64,000 nt of DNA from JAUWKC01 sp035527845 (lineage in GTDB: Bacteria; Planctomycetota; Phycisphaerae; Sedimentisphaerales; Anaerobacaceae), in NCBI GenBank assembly GCA_035527845.1, contig DATKZT010000062.1:43455-107454 (forward strand). The letters run 5' to 3'. The notes below the pieces were generated by a model that was given only the letters and a program-made list of their open reading frames with translations, searched no databases and was not told the DNA's origin. The translations under genes were made by a program, and so were the position numbers. Of the stretch, positions 42,932-52,084 are shown one piece after another. How positions within the stretch are numbered: position 1 is the stretch's first letter; every line of letters begins with the position of its first letter.

Positions 42932-43777
42932 ATGCCGCAAATGATTCAGATTCTTGGCCTGCCTTTCCTGGCGTGTCTCCTGATCAGTGCGATCCTCGGC
43001 TACCTGGGGATACACGTGCTCAAAAGGGAAGTAATCTTCATTGACATTGCTCTGGCTCAAATTGCAGCCGTAGGCTCAATCGGAGCACACCTCGCATTTG
43101 AAGCACATGGGGATTCGCCGCTTGCTTACGTATGCTCTCTGGCTTGCGTCTTGGCTGCGGCTGTATTTTACGCCGTCATACGAAGCAGAATCTTTCAAAT
43201 CTCTATTGAGGCCGTCATCGGCATTTCATACGCCCTTGCCGCCGCCGCCGCCCTTTTCCTGGTGGGTATTGCTCCCGGCGGGCACATACACATCCACCAC
43301 ATCTTGTCCGGCAGCCTTCTTTGGACAAACTGCACGCAGGTAATCATCGCTTCAGTTGTATTTTCTTTGGTGGGACTGGCCCTCTATCTAATCCGAAAGC
43401 CCCTGACGGAAATATCAAATAGTTACCGCAATCACCTAAGCGAAAAGGCCGCAGTCGTATTCTGGGATTTTGTCTTCTATTTGCTGCTGGGCATCGTGAT
43501 TACGTTATCCGTCCAAATCGGCGGAGTAGTCGTGGTTTTTGCCTACCTCATAATACCCGCCACAATCGCAGCCATATTCTCTCTACGTCCAATCCTTCAA
43601 CTCATGCTTATTTGGATTGCCGGTGTAATCGCATCAATAATGGGCTTGCTTTTCGCTTATTACCTCGATTTCTCCATCGGACCTGCCATTGCCCTGTTCC
43701 TTGGAGTCGAGCTGATACTTGCCGCACTTGTCGGCAGCCTCCCAAAGACTTCGTCATCACCTGCTGAGCACGCCTAA
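42932..43777 (+). CDS. ZnuB-like metal ABC transporter permease (second copy)
   Basis: 281 residues, about eight helices, ABC-3 family. Blocks parallel those of the preceding permease: GIHVLKREVIFIDIALAQIA, SIEAVIGISYALAAAA, an IHIHHILSGSLLWT stretch with histidines, and VVFWDFVFYLLLGIVIT. It is the last gene of the locus; the following gene is ligA after a 144-bp gap. No znuC-type ATP-binding gene occurs anywhere in the window. Confidence 0.85.
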   Translation: MPQMIQILGLPFLACLLISAILGYLGIHVLKREVIFIDIALAQIAAVGSIGAHLAFEAHGDSPLAYVCSLACVLAAAVFYAVIRSRIFQISIEAVIGISYALAAAAALFLVGIAPGGHIHIHHILSGSLLWTNCTQVIIASVVFSLVGLALYLIRKPLTEISNSYRNHLSEKAAVVFWDFVFYLLLGIVITLSVQIGGVVVVFAYLIIPATIAAIFSLRPILQLMLIWIAGVIASIMGLLFAYYLDFSIGPAIALFLGVELILAALVGSLPKTSSSPAEHA

Positions 43778-43921
43778 GCTCCCTTGTCCGCGCGCCAAAC
43801 ACAGTATTTGTCTTGCAGGTTTGCCCGGCCGAATCGCCTCGTTCGCATCATTCAGACCCGCTGGGCGGCGGCCAAGTAACCTATTGCAAAGACAGACACG
43901 ACCCCATATAAATTACCTGTT

Positions 43922-45949
43922 ATGGCGGGCGATGTGAAAAAACGAGTTGAAAACCTGCGCAGCCAAATACGAAGGCACGATTATCTCTATTACGTGCTGA
44001 ACCAGCCCCAAATCAGCGACCGGCAGTACGACAAGCTCTTTGCCGAGCTGAAGGCCCTGGAGCGGGCCAATCCGCAGCTCATCACACCCGATTCCCCTAC
44101 CCAGCGTGTTTCGGGCCGGCCGCTTGAAGGTTTCAATTCTGTTCGCCACGCTGTGCCCATGCTCAGTATGGACAACACCTATAACGCCGAGGAGCTAAGG
44201 GCCTTCGACGAAAGGGTCCGCAAACAGCTCGGCAAGGCGGATTACGACTATGTCGTGGAGTTGAAGATTGACGGCCTGGCCATAAGTCTTCGTTACGAGG
44301 CCGGCGTTCTTGCCACCGCCGCCACCCGCGGCGACGGCGAAGTGGGCGATGATGTTACGGCCAACGTCCGAACTATCAAGGCCGTCCCCCTTGTGCTCCT
44401 TCCTGACGGCAATATCCCCGACGTCCTTGAAGTGCGGGGCGAAGTCTATATGCCCGCCGGGGCGTTTTTGGAGCTCAACAAGGTTCGCCAGGAAGCGGGC
44501 GAGCCTGCCTTTGCCAATCCACGAAATGCCGCCGCCGGCTCGCTAAAACTGCTGGATGCCAGAATAACCGCTGCCAGGAAGCTCTCGTTCTTCGCCTATG
44601 CGGTCGGAGAAACCTCGGAACCCCTGGCCGACGACCACTACCGGACTTTGCAGAGATTCAAGAAGCTCGGCCTGCCAGTCAATCCGCATATCAAAACCGC
44701 CAAGAACATAGACCAGGTAATAGAGATATGTCTTGGCTGGAGCGAGAAGCGGTCGAAACTGGACTACATAATCGATGGTATGGTCATAAAAGTCAACCGC
44801 TTCGACCAGCGCGACATCCTCGGCGCAACCGGCAGGGCGCCCCGATGGTGCATCTCTTACAAGTTCCCCGCCGAGCAGGCGGAAACCATCGTCGAATCCA
44901 TAGACGTCCAGGTCGGAAAGAGCGGAATCCTGACGCCCGTGGCCAATCTGACCCCCGTTCCGCTGGCCGGAACCACCGTCAAGAGGGCCAGCCTCCACAA
45001 CTTCGACATGCTCGCAAAGCTTGACGTCCGCCGCGGCGACACCGTCGTCATCGAAAAAGCCGGTGAGATAATTCCACAGGTCCTCAATGTTGAGATAGAG
45101 CAGCGAAAATCCGCTGTCAGTGAATGCTTTGCAATTCCTGCCAACTGTCCTGAATGCGGCGGCCAAGTCGAAAAAGACGAAAATGGTGTATATGTGCGCT
45201 GTGATAATCCGAACTGTGTTGCTCGCCTCAAAGAACGTTTGGAGCACTTTGTCGGGAAAGGCCAAATGGACATCGACACATTAGGTCCTGCCTTAATCGA
45301 ACAACTTCTGGATGCGGGCTTGGTAAACAGCTTCGCAGACTTGTACAAACTGGAAAAGGACCAGTTGGCCCACTTGGAACGGATGGCCGAAAAGAGTGCG
45401 CAGAATGTAATTGACAGCATCGAAAATAGCAAGACCAGACCGCTCTGGCGACTGGTTGCCGCCTTGGGCATTCGAGATATCGGCGGTCAGTCCGCCCAGA
45501 TTTTGGCTGACCACTTCGGCTCACTTAAAGCCCTTAGGAACGCCGACCAGCCGACACTCAGAGACATAGAGCAGATCGGCCCGACCATGGCACAAAGCGT
45601 ATATAAGTATTTCCGCAACCAAGAGAATCGACAGGTCATCGATGAGTTGCTTGACGCCGGAGTCAAGCCACAGCCGCCTGCGACCAGACGTACCGATAAG
45701 CTCGCTGGCAAAACCATTGTTGTTACCGGAACGCTCGAGAACTTCTCCCGCCAGCAGATTGAGCAGGCCATCAAACAGGCCGGTGGAAAAGCCTCCTCCA
45801 GCGTCAGCAAAAAAACTGATTTTGTCCTGGCCGGCAAAGAGCCCGGAAGCAAACTCGAAAAGGCTCGTGAACTTGGTATTGAAGTCATTGATGAAGCCGA
45901 ATTCACCAGACGTATTCGGCAACATCCTCAGTCAAAGAAAGATGAGTGA
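43922..45949 (+). CDS. ligA: NAD-dependent DNA ligase
   Basis: 675 residues, the normal length. The order of domains is Ia (RRHDYLYYVLNQPQISDRQYD), the adenylation domain with nucleophile Lys115 in ELKIDGLAI, an OB fold, a four-cysteine zinc finger (CPECGG...CDNPNC), helix-hairpin-helix repeats and a C-terminal BRCT domain (LAGKTIVVTGTLENFSRQQI). It seals nicks in replication and repair using NAD+. The ATG at 43922 lacks a clear Shine-Dalgarno, but residue 1 aligns with the usual start. Confidence 0.95.
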   Translation: MAGDVKKRVENLRSQIRRHDYLYYVLNQPQISDRQYDKLFAELKALERANPQLITPDSPTQRVSGRPLEGFNSVRHAVPMLSMDNTYNAEELRAFDERVRKQLGKADYDYVVELKIDGLAISLRYEAGVLATAATRGDGEVGDDVTANVRTIKAVPLVLLPDGNIPDVLEVRGEVYMPAGAFLELNKVRQEAGEPAFANPRNAAAGSLKLLDARITAARKLSFFAYAVGETSEPLADDHYRTLQRFKKLGLPVNPHIKTAKNIDQVIEICLGWSEKRSKLDYIIDGMVIKVNRFDQRDILGATGRAPRWCISYKFPAEQAETIVESIDVQVGKSGILTPVANLTPVPLAGTTVKRASLHNFDMLAKLDVRRGDTVVIEKAGEIIPQVLNVEIEQRKSAVSECFAIPANCPECGGQVEKDENGVYVRCDNPNCVARLKERLEHFVGKGQMDIDTLGPALIEQLLDAGLVNSFADLYKLEKDQLAHLERMAEKSAQNVIDSIENSKTRPLWRLVAALGIRDIGGQSAQILADHFGSLKALRNADQPTLRDIEQIGPTMAQSVYKYFRNQENRQVIDELLDAGVKPQPPATRRTDKLAGKTIVVTGTLENFSRQQIEQAIKQAGGKASSSVSKKTDFVLAGKEPGSKLEKARELGIEVIDEAEFTRRIRQHPQSKKDE

Positions 45950-45958
45950 CGCACGGAT

Positions 45959-46300
45959 ATGGAAAACTACATTGAAGTCTTATCCAAGAGTTCATCGGGT
46001 AATCCATATACAGTGAGATTCTACCTCAGAGAAGGTTCAGTTTCTGCTTTTTGCTCTTGTCCTGCAGGAGATAATCGCAAACTATGCAAGCACGTAATAC
46101 GGATTATGAATGGCGATGATTCAATCCTTTTTGATCCCAGACAGAAACCCCTACTGGCAAGAATCCTCTCTTACTTAGAAAATACAGATATTCCCCTTCT
46201 TGTATCCCGATTGATAGAATCCCAAATTCTTTTGGAGAATGTGGAGAAGGACATGAAAAAGGCAAAGAAGACTCTTGAGAAAGCGATTTTGCACAAATGA
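45959..46300 (+). CDS. small SWIM-type zinc-finger protein
   Basis: 113 residues. The centre has C32-S-C34-x8-C43-K-H45, a CxCx(n)CxH SWIM zinc finger, with the usual strand before it (VSAFCSCPAG). SWIM domains bind DNA or proteins. The C-terminal half is helical and Lys-rich. The gene lies 9 nt after ligA and overlaps the next gene (stop/start within 46297-46300). Base composition is visibly AT-richer than that of ligA and ribD, suggesting transfer. The wider function is unknown. Confidence 0.65.
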   Translation: MENYIEVLSKSSSGNPYTVRFYLREGSVSAFCSCPAGDNRKLCKHVIRIMNGDDSILFDPRQKPLLARILSYLENTDIPLLVSRLIESQILLENVEKDMKKAKKTLEKAILHK

Positions 46301-46884
46301 GCTCAATAGACACTTCATTAAAACTGCTTGAAAAACTAATTCTCAAAGAAGAACCTCTAAAGGGAAAGAACAAAGGACACCCGGCAACGGACAAGAGATA
46401 TAGGGAATGCCTAAAAAATCCAGAGCGTACCGAGAAAGACCAGGATGAATGGTTTATATACGTGCCCTCTTGTTTCAATGATTGCTTGGATATCAGAAAA
46501 ACGGATCGTGTTGTAAACACAGGTCGTCTTGTACTAGATCAAGCGACGCAAAAGATGAAGCCGGAAACAAGAAGGCAGAAGGTTTGGACACAGGGGTCTC
46601 GTTTTGCATTTCATCGTGGATGCATTCTTTACGACACTCCCAAGGCGTACAATACATGGGCCGATGCAATTAATCAAATAAAGTATTGTGTCTCGATTCA
46701 AAGTGCAACAAGTGCAGAACCCGCGAAGAAAGAAAAAGACCGAGTCCCTGGAATCGTAGAATTTTCAATCCTTGCACCTTCTAGGCAAAACACGACCCTA
46801 AAAGAAATGGGCGCTTATACTCTAACGCAAGACGAATTCATACGTTTTCTAATAAACGGAAATCCGGCGATTATTTCAAGATAG
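46297..46884 (+). CDS. hypothetical protein paired with the SWIM protein
   Basis: 195 residues starting in an ATGA overlap with the preceding gene, so translation is probably coupled. It is basic and polar with no signal peptide or membrane helix. Scattered cysteines (C38, C59, C63) do not form a known motif. The middle (SRFAFHRGCILYDTPKAY) and end (LKEMGAYTLTQDEFIRFLIN) look globular. I recognise no family. Like its partner it is AT-rich compared with flanking genes and seems to be a two-gene insertion between ligA and ribD. Confidence 0.6.
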   Translation: MSSIDTSLKLLEKLILKEEPLKGKNKGHPATDKRYRECLKNPERTEKDQDEWFIYVPSCFNDCLDIRKTDRVVNTGRLVLDQATQKMKPETRRQKVWTQGSRFAFHRGCILYDTPKAYNTWADAINQIKYCVSIQSATSAEPAKKEKDRVPGIVEFSILAPSRQNTTLKEMGAYTLTQDEFIRFLINGNPAIISR

Positions 46885-46904
46885 AGGATTTAGGAGAATC
46901 AATT

Positions 46905-48047
46905 ATGTCCGAGGATGAAAAATATATGAAGGCGGCGCTGAAACTCGCGCAGCGCGGAGTCGGCTCGGTCGAGCCCAATCCCGCCGTCGGCTGCGTCATT
47001 GTAAAGGGCAGTCAGATTGTCGGAAAGGCCTGGCACCGAAAATTCGGCGCCGAGCACGCCGAGATAAACGCATTGCAGGACTGCAAGACTCTTGGCGTTA
47101 GTCCCAAGGGGGCCACCATGTATGTCACCCTCGAGCCATGCTGTCACTATGGAAAGACCCCGCCCTGCGTCGACGCCATCTCCGCCAGCCAGTTGGCCAG
47201 GGTCGTTGTTGCGACCATTGACCCCTCGGCCCATGCCGGCGGCAAGGGCATCCAGCAGTTGCGTGACGCCGGTATTGAAGTGGAGGTGGGCCTTTGCGAG
47301 ACCGAGGCGAGACTGCTTAACGCCCCTTTTATGAAATATGCCGCCACCGGCAGGTGCTGGACCGTGCTCAAGTGGGCCCAGAGCATCGACGGAAAGCTTG
47401 CCTATTCCGATCAAACGGACCAGCAGAGGTGGATTTCAGGGGAGCTCAGCAGAAAAGAAGTGCAGAAACTGCGCCGGCGGGTCCAGGCCATTCTTGTCGG
47501 CATAAATACCGTGCTCGCAGATAACCCCTTACTGACGGCCCGACCTGCGAAAGGGCAAACGCTGACAAGGATCGTACTCGACACCAGCTTGAGAATTCCT
47601 TTGAAGAGCAGGCTTCTGGCCACCGCAAAAAAAGTCCCCCTCGTGATTTTGACCAGCCGCCAAACGCTTGAGAACAATTCGAAAGCCGCAGCGGCAATAA
47701 GCAGAAAAGGCGCCGAGCTGCTCGCCTTTCCTGATGTGCCCGAACAATCAAACCTGCATTTCCTCATCGACGAGCTAAGCAGGCGGGGCGTCACTCAGCT
47801 GCTTGTGGAAGGCGGACCCAAAGTCATCGCATCGTTCCTGCAGGAAGGTCTGGCAGATGAAATCTCTGTTTATATCGCATCGAAAGTGCTCGGCCGCGCC
47901 GGCGCCGTTGATATCGCCGAGCCTTTGGCGCAGTTGGCCCGCGCCGTGGACCTGCACTACGTCGATATCAGGCGTTTCGGGGATGACGTCTGCATGTCCG
48001 GTTTGACGAAAAAGGCACTCGATGAGATTTCGGTGACGCCAGGTTGA
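46905..48047 (+). CDS. ribD: bifunctional diaminohydroxyphosphoribosylaminopyrimidine deaminase / 5-amino-6-(5-phosphoribosylamino)uracil reductase
   Basis: 380 residues. The N-terminal deaminase domain has H51-A-E53 and P-C79-CHYGKTPP-C88, the zinc site and catalytic Glu of the cytidine-deaminase fold. The C-terminal reductase (~145-375) has KWAQSIDGKLA, ILVGINTVLADNPLLTAR and the LLVEGGPKVIASFL block. It carries out the second and third steps of riboflavin synthesis from GTP. No other rib genes are nearby and no FMN riboswitch is seen upstream, so the gene is isolated from its pathway. Confidence 0.95.
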   Translation: MSEDEKYMKAALKLAQRGVGSVEPNPAVGCVIVKGSQIVGKAWHRKFGAEHAEINALQDCKTLGVSPKGATMYVTLEPCCHYGKTPPCVDAISASQLARVVVATIDPSAHAGGKGIQQLRDAGIEVEVGLCETEARLLNAPFMKYAATGRCWTVLKWAQSIDGKLAYSDQTDQQRWISGELSRKEVQKLRRRVQAILVGINTVLADNPLLTARPAKGQTLTRIVLDTSLRIPLKSRLLATAKKVPLVILTSRQTLENNSKAAAAISRKGAELLAFPDVPEQSNLHFLIDELSRRGVTQLLVEGGPKVIASFLQEGLADEISVYIASKVLGRAGAVDIAEPLAQLARAVDLHYVDIRRFGDDVCMSGLTKKALDEISVTPG

Positions 48048-48133
48048 CTTTCGAATGATATGCCTTAAGCAGCGCCGCCGCCCGGCAATCTGAGCGTATA
48101 ACACCCGCGCACGAAGATTCGTTGCTTCTCTCC

Positions 48134-48877
48134 CTATCGCGCCAAGTCCAGGTCCGCCATCTGATTCTCTAACCAACCCATTATTCTTCTTATTTCGTGA
48201 ATCAGCTCCGCCTTGCCGTATTTCTCGGCCATGTATCCGAACACCAGAAACGCGCTTCGGATAAAAGCAACAAGAATTGTCTCCCACTCCTTCAGGCGCG
48301 GCGTCCTTTTCAGCCCCTGAACGTGAAAACTGTAAGGGGGTTCTCCGCCGTATAGCTCCATTATGTTGGGATACGCCGCGTGCACATAGCCGGAATACGC
48401 GCTGTAGTTCTTATAAACCATGTCACGCCCAACCGCAAAGTTGATATGCTCCGACAGCAGTCGCGCCCGCGAGGCGTGTATCTTCTTGACTTTGGTCCTG
48501 TACACCTTTCCGCCCTGGTCCGGTCCTATCTCCGGCTCGTCGAGCATTTCCGCGAAAAAGTCGGATACGAATTTCTCCACTTCGGGCGTCAGCTCCGGGA
48601 AATGCTCCAGAAGAAAGTAAATGGTGTTCATGCAGTCGCTGATCGTCCGCATCAATACGCCCATTTCCGTCACGTATCCCGCTTCGAACAATGCCAGAAG
48701 CGCGTTCAACCCGCTGACAATTCGGATTCCCTTGAGCATGCAGACGTGCTTGACCGTCGGCGACCTGTACAGAAACGCCCCATGCACCAGCTCCGGCTTC
48801 TCCAGCTCCTCTTCGAAGATGCTTATAATCTTCTCAAGGTGCCCAACCGCTTCTTTGTATACACCTGTTCCGTTCAT
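48134..48877 (-). CDS. all-helical protein of unknown function (DUF5677-like)
   Basis: 247 residues, no signal peptide. The sequence is helical with the pattern LNALLALFEAGYVTEMGVLMRT and HASRARLLSEHINF, YSAYSGYVHAAYPNIMEL. This resembles DUF5677-type proteins, in which conserved Arg/Glu and YxxxSxxVH residues recur (recalled, not verified). Translation starts at an ATG preceded by CCGGAGAGT. The gene is a monocistron convergent with ribD. No function can be assigned. Confidence 0.6.
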   Translation of the reverse strand: MNGTGVYKEAVGHLEKIISIFEEELEKPELVHGAFLYRSPTVKHVCMLKGIRIVSGLNALLALFEAGYVTEMGVLMRTISDCMNTIYFLLEHFPELTPEVEKFVSDFFAEMLDEPEIGPDQGGKVYRTKVKKIHASRARLLSEHINFAVGRDMVYKNYSAYSGYVHAAYPNIMELYGGEPPYSFHVQGLKRTPRLKEWETILVAFIRSAFLVFGYMAEKYGKAELIHEIRRIMGWLENQMADLDLAR

Positions 48878-49230
48878 ACTCTCCGGTCGTTTCCATTCGG
48901 TGACATTCGTATCTCCGGGGCCAACGACTCATCCCCGCGCTCTTGTCTACAACCACCTGTGCAAAGACCGCAAAGGGACTCTTCGCAACTATCACCTTAT
49001 CGTCTCGAGTTGCTTCTTGCCAAACCGTTCATTTTATCTCACTCCCGCCAGATTGCAAGTTTTTATTGCCTTTGCCTGCATTTTCGCATTTTTTGCTCGC
49101 GCAGCCTTTCCTCTACCCGACCGCGCAGAGCCTGGCCCCCGGTGTAAACGACAACGACCTTGCTATTGTGCCGTGTTCTTGGCTTCTTGCACCTCTCCCC
49201 CCTACGTCCCGCGCCAGGCTTCCCAATTGC
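48878..49230. other. 353-bp interval with no visible gene
   Basis: Upstream of the unknown minus-strand gene and downstream of the PEP-CTERM tail fragment. Apart from pyrimidine-rich runs I see no gene, RNA or repeat here. Confidence 0.4.
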
Positions 49231-49326
49231 CTAAACCACGCATATTCCCCTTCTTAGCATCAAACCCCCCAAGCCGAGCAGCAGCAGTGTGGTTGGCTCC
49301 GGAACGAAGATAACCGGGTTACCGTT
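49231..49326 (-). pseudogene. orphan PEP-CTERM sorting tail joined to the uvrC 3' end
   Basis: The frame reads NPVIFVPEPTTLLLLGLGG, then LMLRRG and a stop: a complete PEP-CTERM anchor (VPEP, hydrophobic helix, basic end). Nothing upstream in this frame looks like an exported protein; it runs straight into the end of uvrC in another frame. It is therefore the last ~32 codons of a deleted surface-protein gene. Confidence 0.7.
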
Positions 49327-50665
49327 TTTCACCCAGCATCTTCTTGCTTCGCAGGATGTGGTGGTAGTGCTGCGCGAACCGGTGTGCCTCGTCCCGCACA
49401 TATTGCAGCAGCCTACGGGCCGGTGCGTTCGCGGCAAGTCTCAGAGGTTTGCCGCTCCCTCGCAGAAAAATCTCCTCCTCCCTCTTGGCGATAGACGCGA
49501 TGTTCGGAACCGGTGCATTCATTTCCTTAAATGCCTGCTCAGCCGCATGCAGATGACCGAGCCCGCCGTCGATCAGAACGAGGTCGGGCCACAACTCCTC
49601 TCCCGCCAAAGCGTATTTGTACCGGCGTCTCACCACCTCGGCAATCATCGCGTAATCATCGACGCCTCTCACCGTCTTAATCTTGAACCGCCTATACCCG
49701 TTCTTGAAAGGCCTGCCGTCGATGAACTTCACCAGCGAGCCCACCGCCTCGGCCCCGGCAATATTGGCAACGTCTATCCCCTCGATAATCCTCACCGGCG
49801 CCGCCGTTCCCAGCAGCTTTTGCAGCTGCTCAAGCGCCTCGGCCGGGTCCGCCGCAAATACCTCCGGCTGAACGTGCTCGTCGGGCGTCCCCCGCGCATC
49901 CAGCCGCTCAATCAGCCGAATCCGGTCCCGAAGCATCCCCGCCTTCTCATATTCCCGCCCAGCCGACGCCTCCTCCATCTGCTTCTTCAACTGCCGCAGA
50001 ACCGTCGAACGCTTCGAACGAAGAAATCTTACAAGGTCGCGAATAATCTTCCTGTATTCCTCCCGCCCGATCCTGTCCCCGCACGGCGCCGCGCACTGTT
50101 TGATGCTGTACAAAAGACAAGGCCGAAAGAACCTCCGCTTCGCATCGTCCCTGCGAATATCCAGATTGCACGTGCGGAACTTGAATATCTTCTGCAGCAC
50201 CACCAGCACCGCCCGCAAATCCCTCGCGCTTGCGAAAGGCCCGAACAGCCTGCTGCCCCGCGGCCGCGGCTTGCGCGTCACATACACGCCCGGAAAATCA
50301 TCACCCGTCGTGATTTCCAGATACGGAAACGTCTTATCGTCAATCAGGTCCGTATTATAGGGCGGCCGTATGTCCTTTATAAGCCGCGCCTCCTGCAGCA
50401 CCGCGTCAACCTCGCTCCTCGCTTCCAGAAAATCGACCGTCTCCACCTTGCTTATCATTTCCACGATTCTCGGCCCCCGCGAACCCGCCAAATCACTGCC
50501 CGCCTGAAAATAACTCAGCACCCGCGAACGCAGATTCTTCGCCTTGCCTATGTACAGCACCTTCTCCCCCGCGCCCTTCATAAAATACAGCCCAGGCCCC
50601 GTCGGAAATCCCTTGATCCGCTCACGCAACGATTCTGCCCGATCATGTTTTTCTTCTTCACTCAT
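49319..50665 (-). CDS. uvrC: UvrC-like excinuclease subunit, short form
   Basis: 448 residues against about 600 for typical UvrC. Present are the GIY-YIG nuclease domain (GPGLYFMKGAGEKVLYIGKA, ~22-41), the UVR motif (~205-240, REYEKAGMLRDRIRLIE) and the RNase H-like nuclease domain with VANIAGAEAVGS, DLVLIDGGLGH and DEAHRFAQHYH. The sequence stops at RSKKMLGEKR, where other UvrCs continue into the tandem helix-hairpin-helix region. UvrC makes both incisions in nucleotide excision repair; the HhH part helps DNA binding. The end coincides with the PEP-CTERM fragment, suggesting truncation by deletion. Confidence 0.8.
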   Translation of the reverse strand: MSEEEKHDRAESLRERIKGFPTGPGLYFMKGAGEKVLYIGKAKNLRSRVLSYFQAGSDLAGSRGPRIVEMISKVETVDFLEARSEVDAVLQEARLIKDIRPPYNTDLIDDKTFPYLEITTGDDFPGVYVTRKPRPRGSRLFGPFASARDLRAVLVVLQKIFKFRTCNLDIRRDDAKRRFFRPCLLYSIKQCAAPCGDRIGREEYRKIIRDLVRFLRSKRSTVLRQLKKQMEEASAGREYEKAGMLRDRIRLIERLDARGTPDEHVQPEVFAADPAEALEQLQKLLGTAAPVRIIEGIDVANIAGAEAVGSLVKFIDGRPFKNGYRRFKIKTVRGVDDYAMIAEVVRRRYKYALAGEELWPDLVLIDGGLGHLHAAEQAFKEMNAPVPNIASIAKREEEIFLRGSGKPLRLAANAPARRLLQYVRDEAHRFAQHYHHILRSKKMLGEKR

Positions 50666-50901
50666 AACTTCATTTTAGCTCTACGCTCCGCTCGGCAAAA
50701 GAGTTTTGTTTTCCACGGGGACGGCCTGGCAAACAGGTGCAACTTTCCCCCTTTTGTGCTAAGATTGGTGAGGCTTGGACGCATCGCATGGCGATTGGAT
50801 CGTGACCGGCCAGGCCTTCGGCACAGGCCCCGCCGACACCGCTCGGGTTTGCCCCCGGGGTACTACGAAAACGCCTGACGCCGGCCCCAGCAGTATTATT
50901 G

Positions 50902-51906
50902 CTATTTCCTCTTAACGGCATATATTACAGCGCCGCCCGCAACGAATACACCGGCCAAAATGATGAACCAGTAGGAAGCAAACGATCTCGGTTGTGTGGG
51001 TTCGGCGAACTCAGCCGTGTTCGCTTCCCCAGGTGATGCGGCGGGCAGATGCAAAGTGCTTGTTGACTGCCCGGAGGGCTGCTTTGCGACCGGCGGTTGG
51101 CCGGCGGCTGCATCTTTGACCAAATCAAAATCTTCCTCCGCTCGCAATATGATAATTTCCGATATGCGATCTAATCGAGCACGGGCGTATTCGCTAATCT
51201 CAGGAGAAGGATTCTTCTCAAGTATCTTGCCCAATTCAACTACTGCAAGCGTGCACGTCCGATCCATATCATTGCAGGCTCGTTCAATATTAGTAACATT
51301 GGCTTTTTGATATTCTATTGTCTCGGCGCGACACACTTCGAATGACGGCGGCTCTCCCGGAATTTCCGACGTGTCCGGCATATGTCTCAACCACTCCTTT
51401 TCAATCTCATCAATATGAAACTCAAAAGCCTTCCTGGCCGTTTCGAGGGCCTCATGGTACTTCCCCAGGCGTGAATAATCATCGCTGCATTCGTCTATGG
51501 CCCAATAATACGTGGGCATTGACCAAGGTTTTGCGTCGATAACCTTATTGTAATATTCAATGGCCTTGTCCAAATCCGGCAGTACGCCTCTCCGCTTACT
51601 TTCGTAGTCACATAGCGTTGCGACCCGAAAACATGTGACAAGCCACTGTGGGTGCTGCGTATAATTCGGGATATCTTCTTCCATTCGCGCAAGGGCCTGT
51701 TGGTAGAGACCGAGGGCCTTTTCACGGTCCGCGTTCTCGGGCACACCGTAGGGACCCGGGTACGTTATGTTATACTTATGCGCTTCACGCAACAGGTCCA
51801 TTATCTCTTCGCTTGGCGGCTCTGGCAGCTTGTATCTGTTGCCAGACGATGTTGGGACGGCGAGATGACAAAAAACAATGCAAAAAGATAGTAAGGCCTT
51901 TGCCAT
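50902..51906 (-). CDS. exported TPR-like protein with C-terminal membrane anchor
   Basis: 334 residues. A signal peptide (ALLSFCIVFCHLAVPTSSG) precedes TPR-like helices (REKALGLYQQALARME, LDKAIEYYNKVIDA, LGKYHEALETARKAFEF), a Ser/Pro/Gln-rich linker (~265-300) and a C-terminal helix (YWFIILAGVFVAGGAVIYAV) with basic KRK end. So it is anchored in the membrane with a periplasmic helical-repeat domain. TPR domains mediate protein contacts. Its leader shares a conserved block with the HAF and PEGA genes. Confidence 0.7.
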   Translation of the reverse strand: MAKALLSFCIVFCHLAVPTSSGNRYKLPEPPSEEIMDLLREAHKYNITYPGPYGVPENADREKALGLYQQALARMEEDIPNYTQHPQWLVTCFRVATLCDYESKRRGVLPDLDKAIEYYNKVIDAKPWSMPTYYWAIDECSDDYSRLGKYHEALETARKAFEFHIDEIEKEWLRHMPDTSEIPGEPPSFEVCRAETIEYQKANVTNIERACNDMDRTCTLAVVELGKILEKNPSPEISEYARARLDRISEIIILRAEEDFDLVKDAAAGQPPVAKQPSGQSTSTLHLPAASPGEANTAEFAEPTQPRSFASYWFIILAGVFVAGGAVIYAVKRK

Positions 51907-51970
51907 AGGAACGTGATCCCATCAAGGACAGATTCGTATTCTCAACTGGGACTTCCCGTCTGAACGCCTC

Positions 51971-52008
51971 AAAGACACAATTCTCTCCGTTCGAGTGAAA
52001 TAATTTGA
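51971..52008 (-). promoter_or_regulatory. promoter/leader cassette, copy B
   Basis: On the minus strand TCAAAT (52003-52008) and a conserved block ACGGAGAGAATTGTGTCTT (within 51971-51994) match the leader at 14084-14121. The block begins 65 bases upstream of the start codon here and 64 bases there. The -35 is degenerate. The GTG in the block opens an 18-codon frame. Confidence 0.55.
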
Positions 52009-52084
52009 CACTAATCTGCGTGAACGGGCATAGTCTTTTCTTCTCTAAGGCGGCTCTTGACTGAGCCGACGGCCGGAGAGGACG

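Noticed and set aside
49289..50878. 529-codon plus-strand frame
   Set aside because: It is the antisense shadow of uvrC; the translation is extremely Arg/Pro/Leu-rich and has no recognisable motif.
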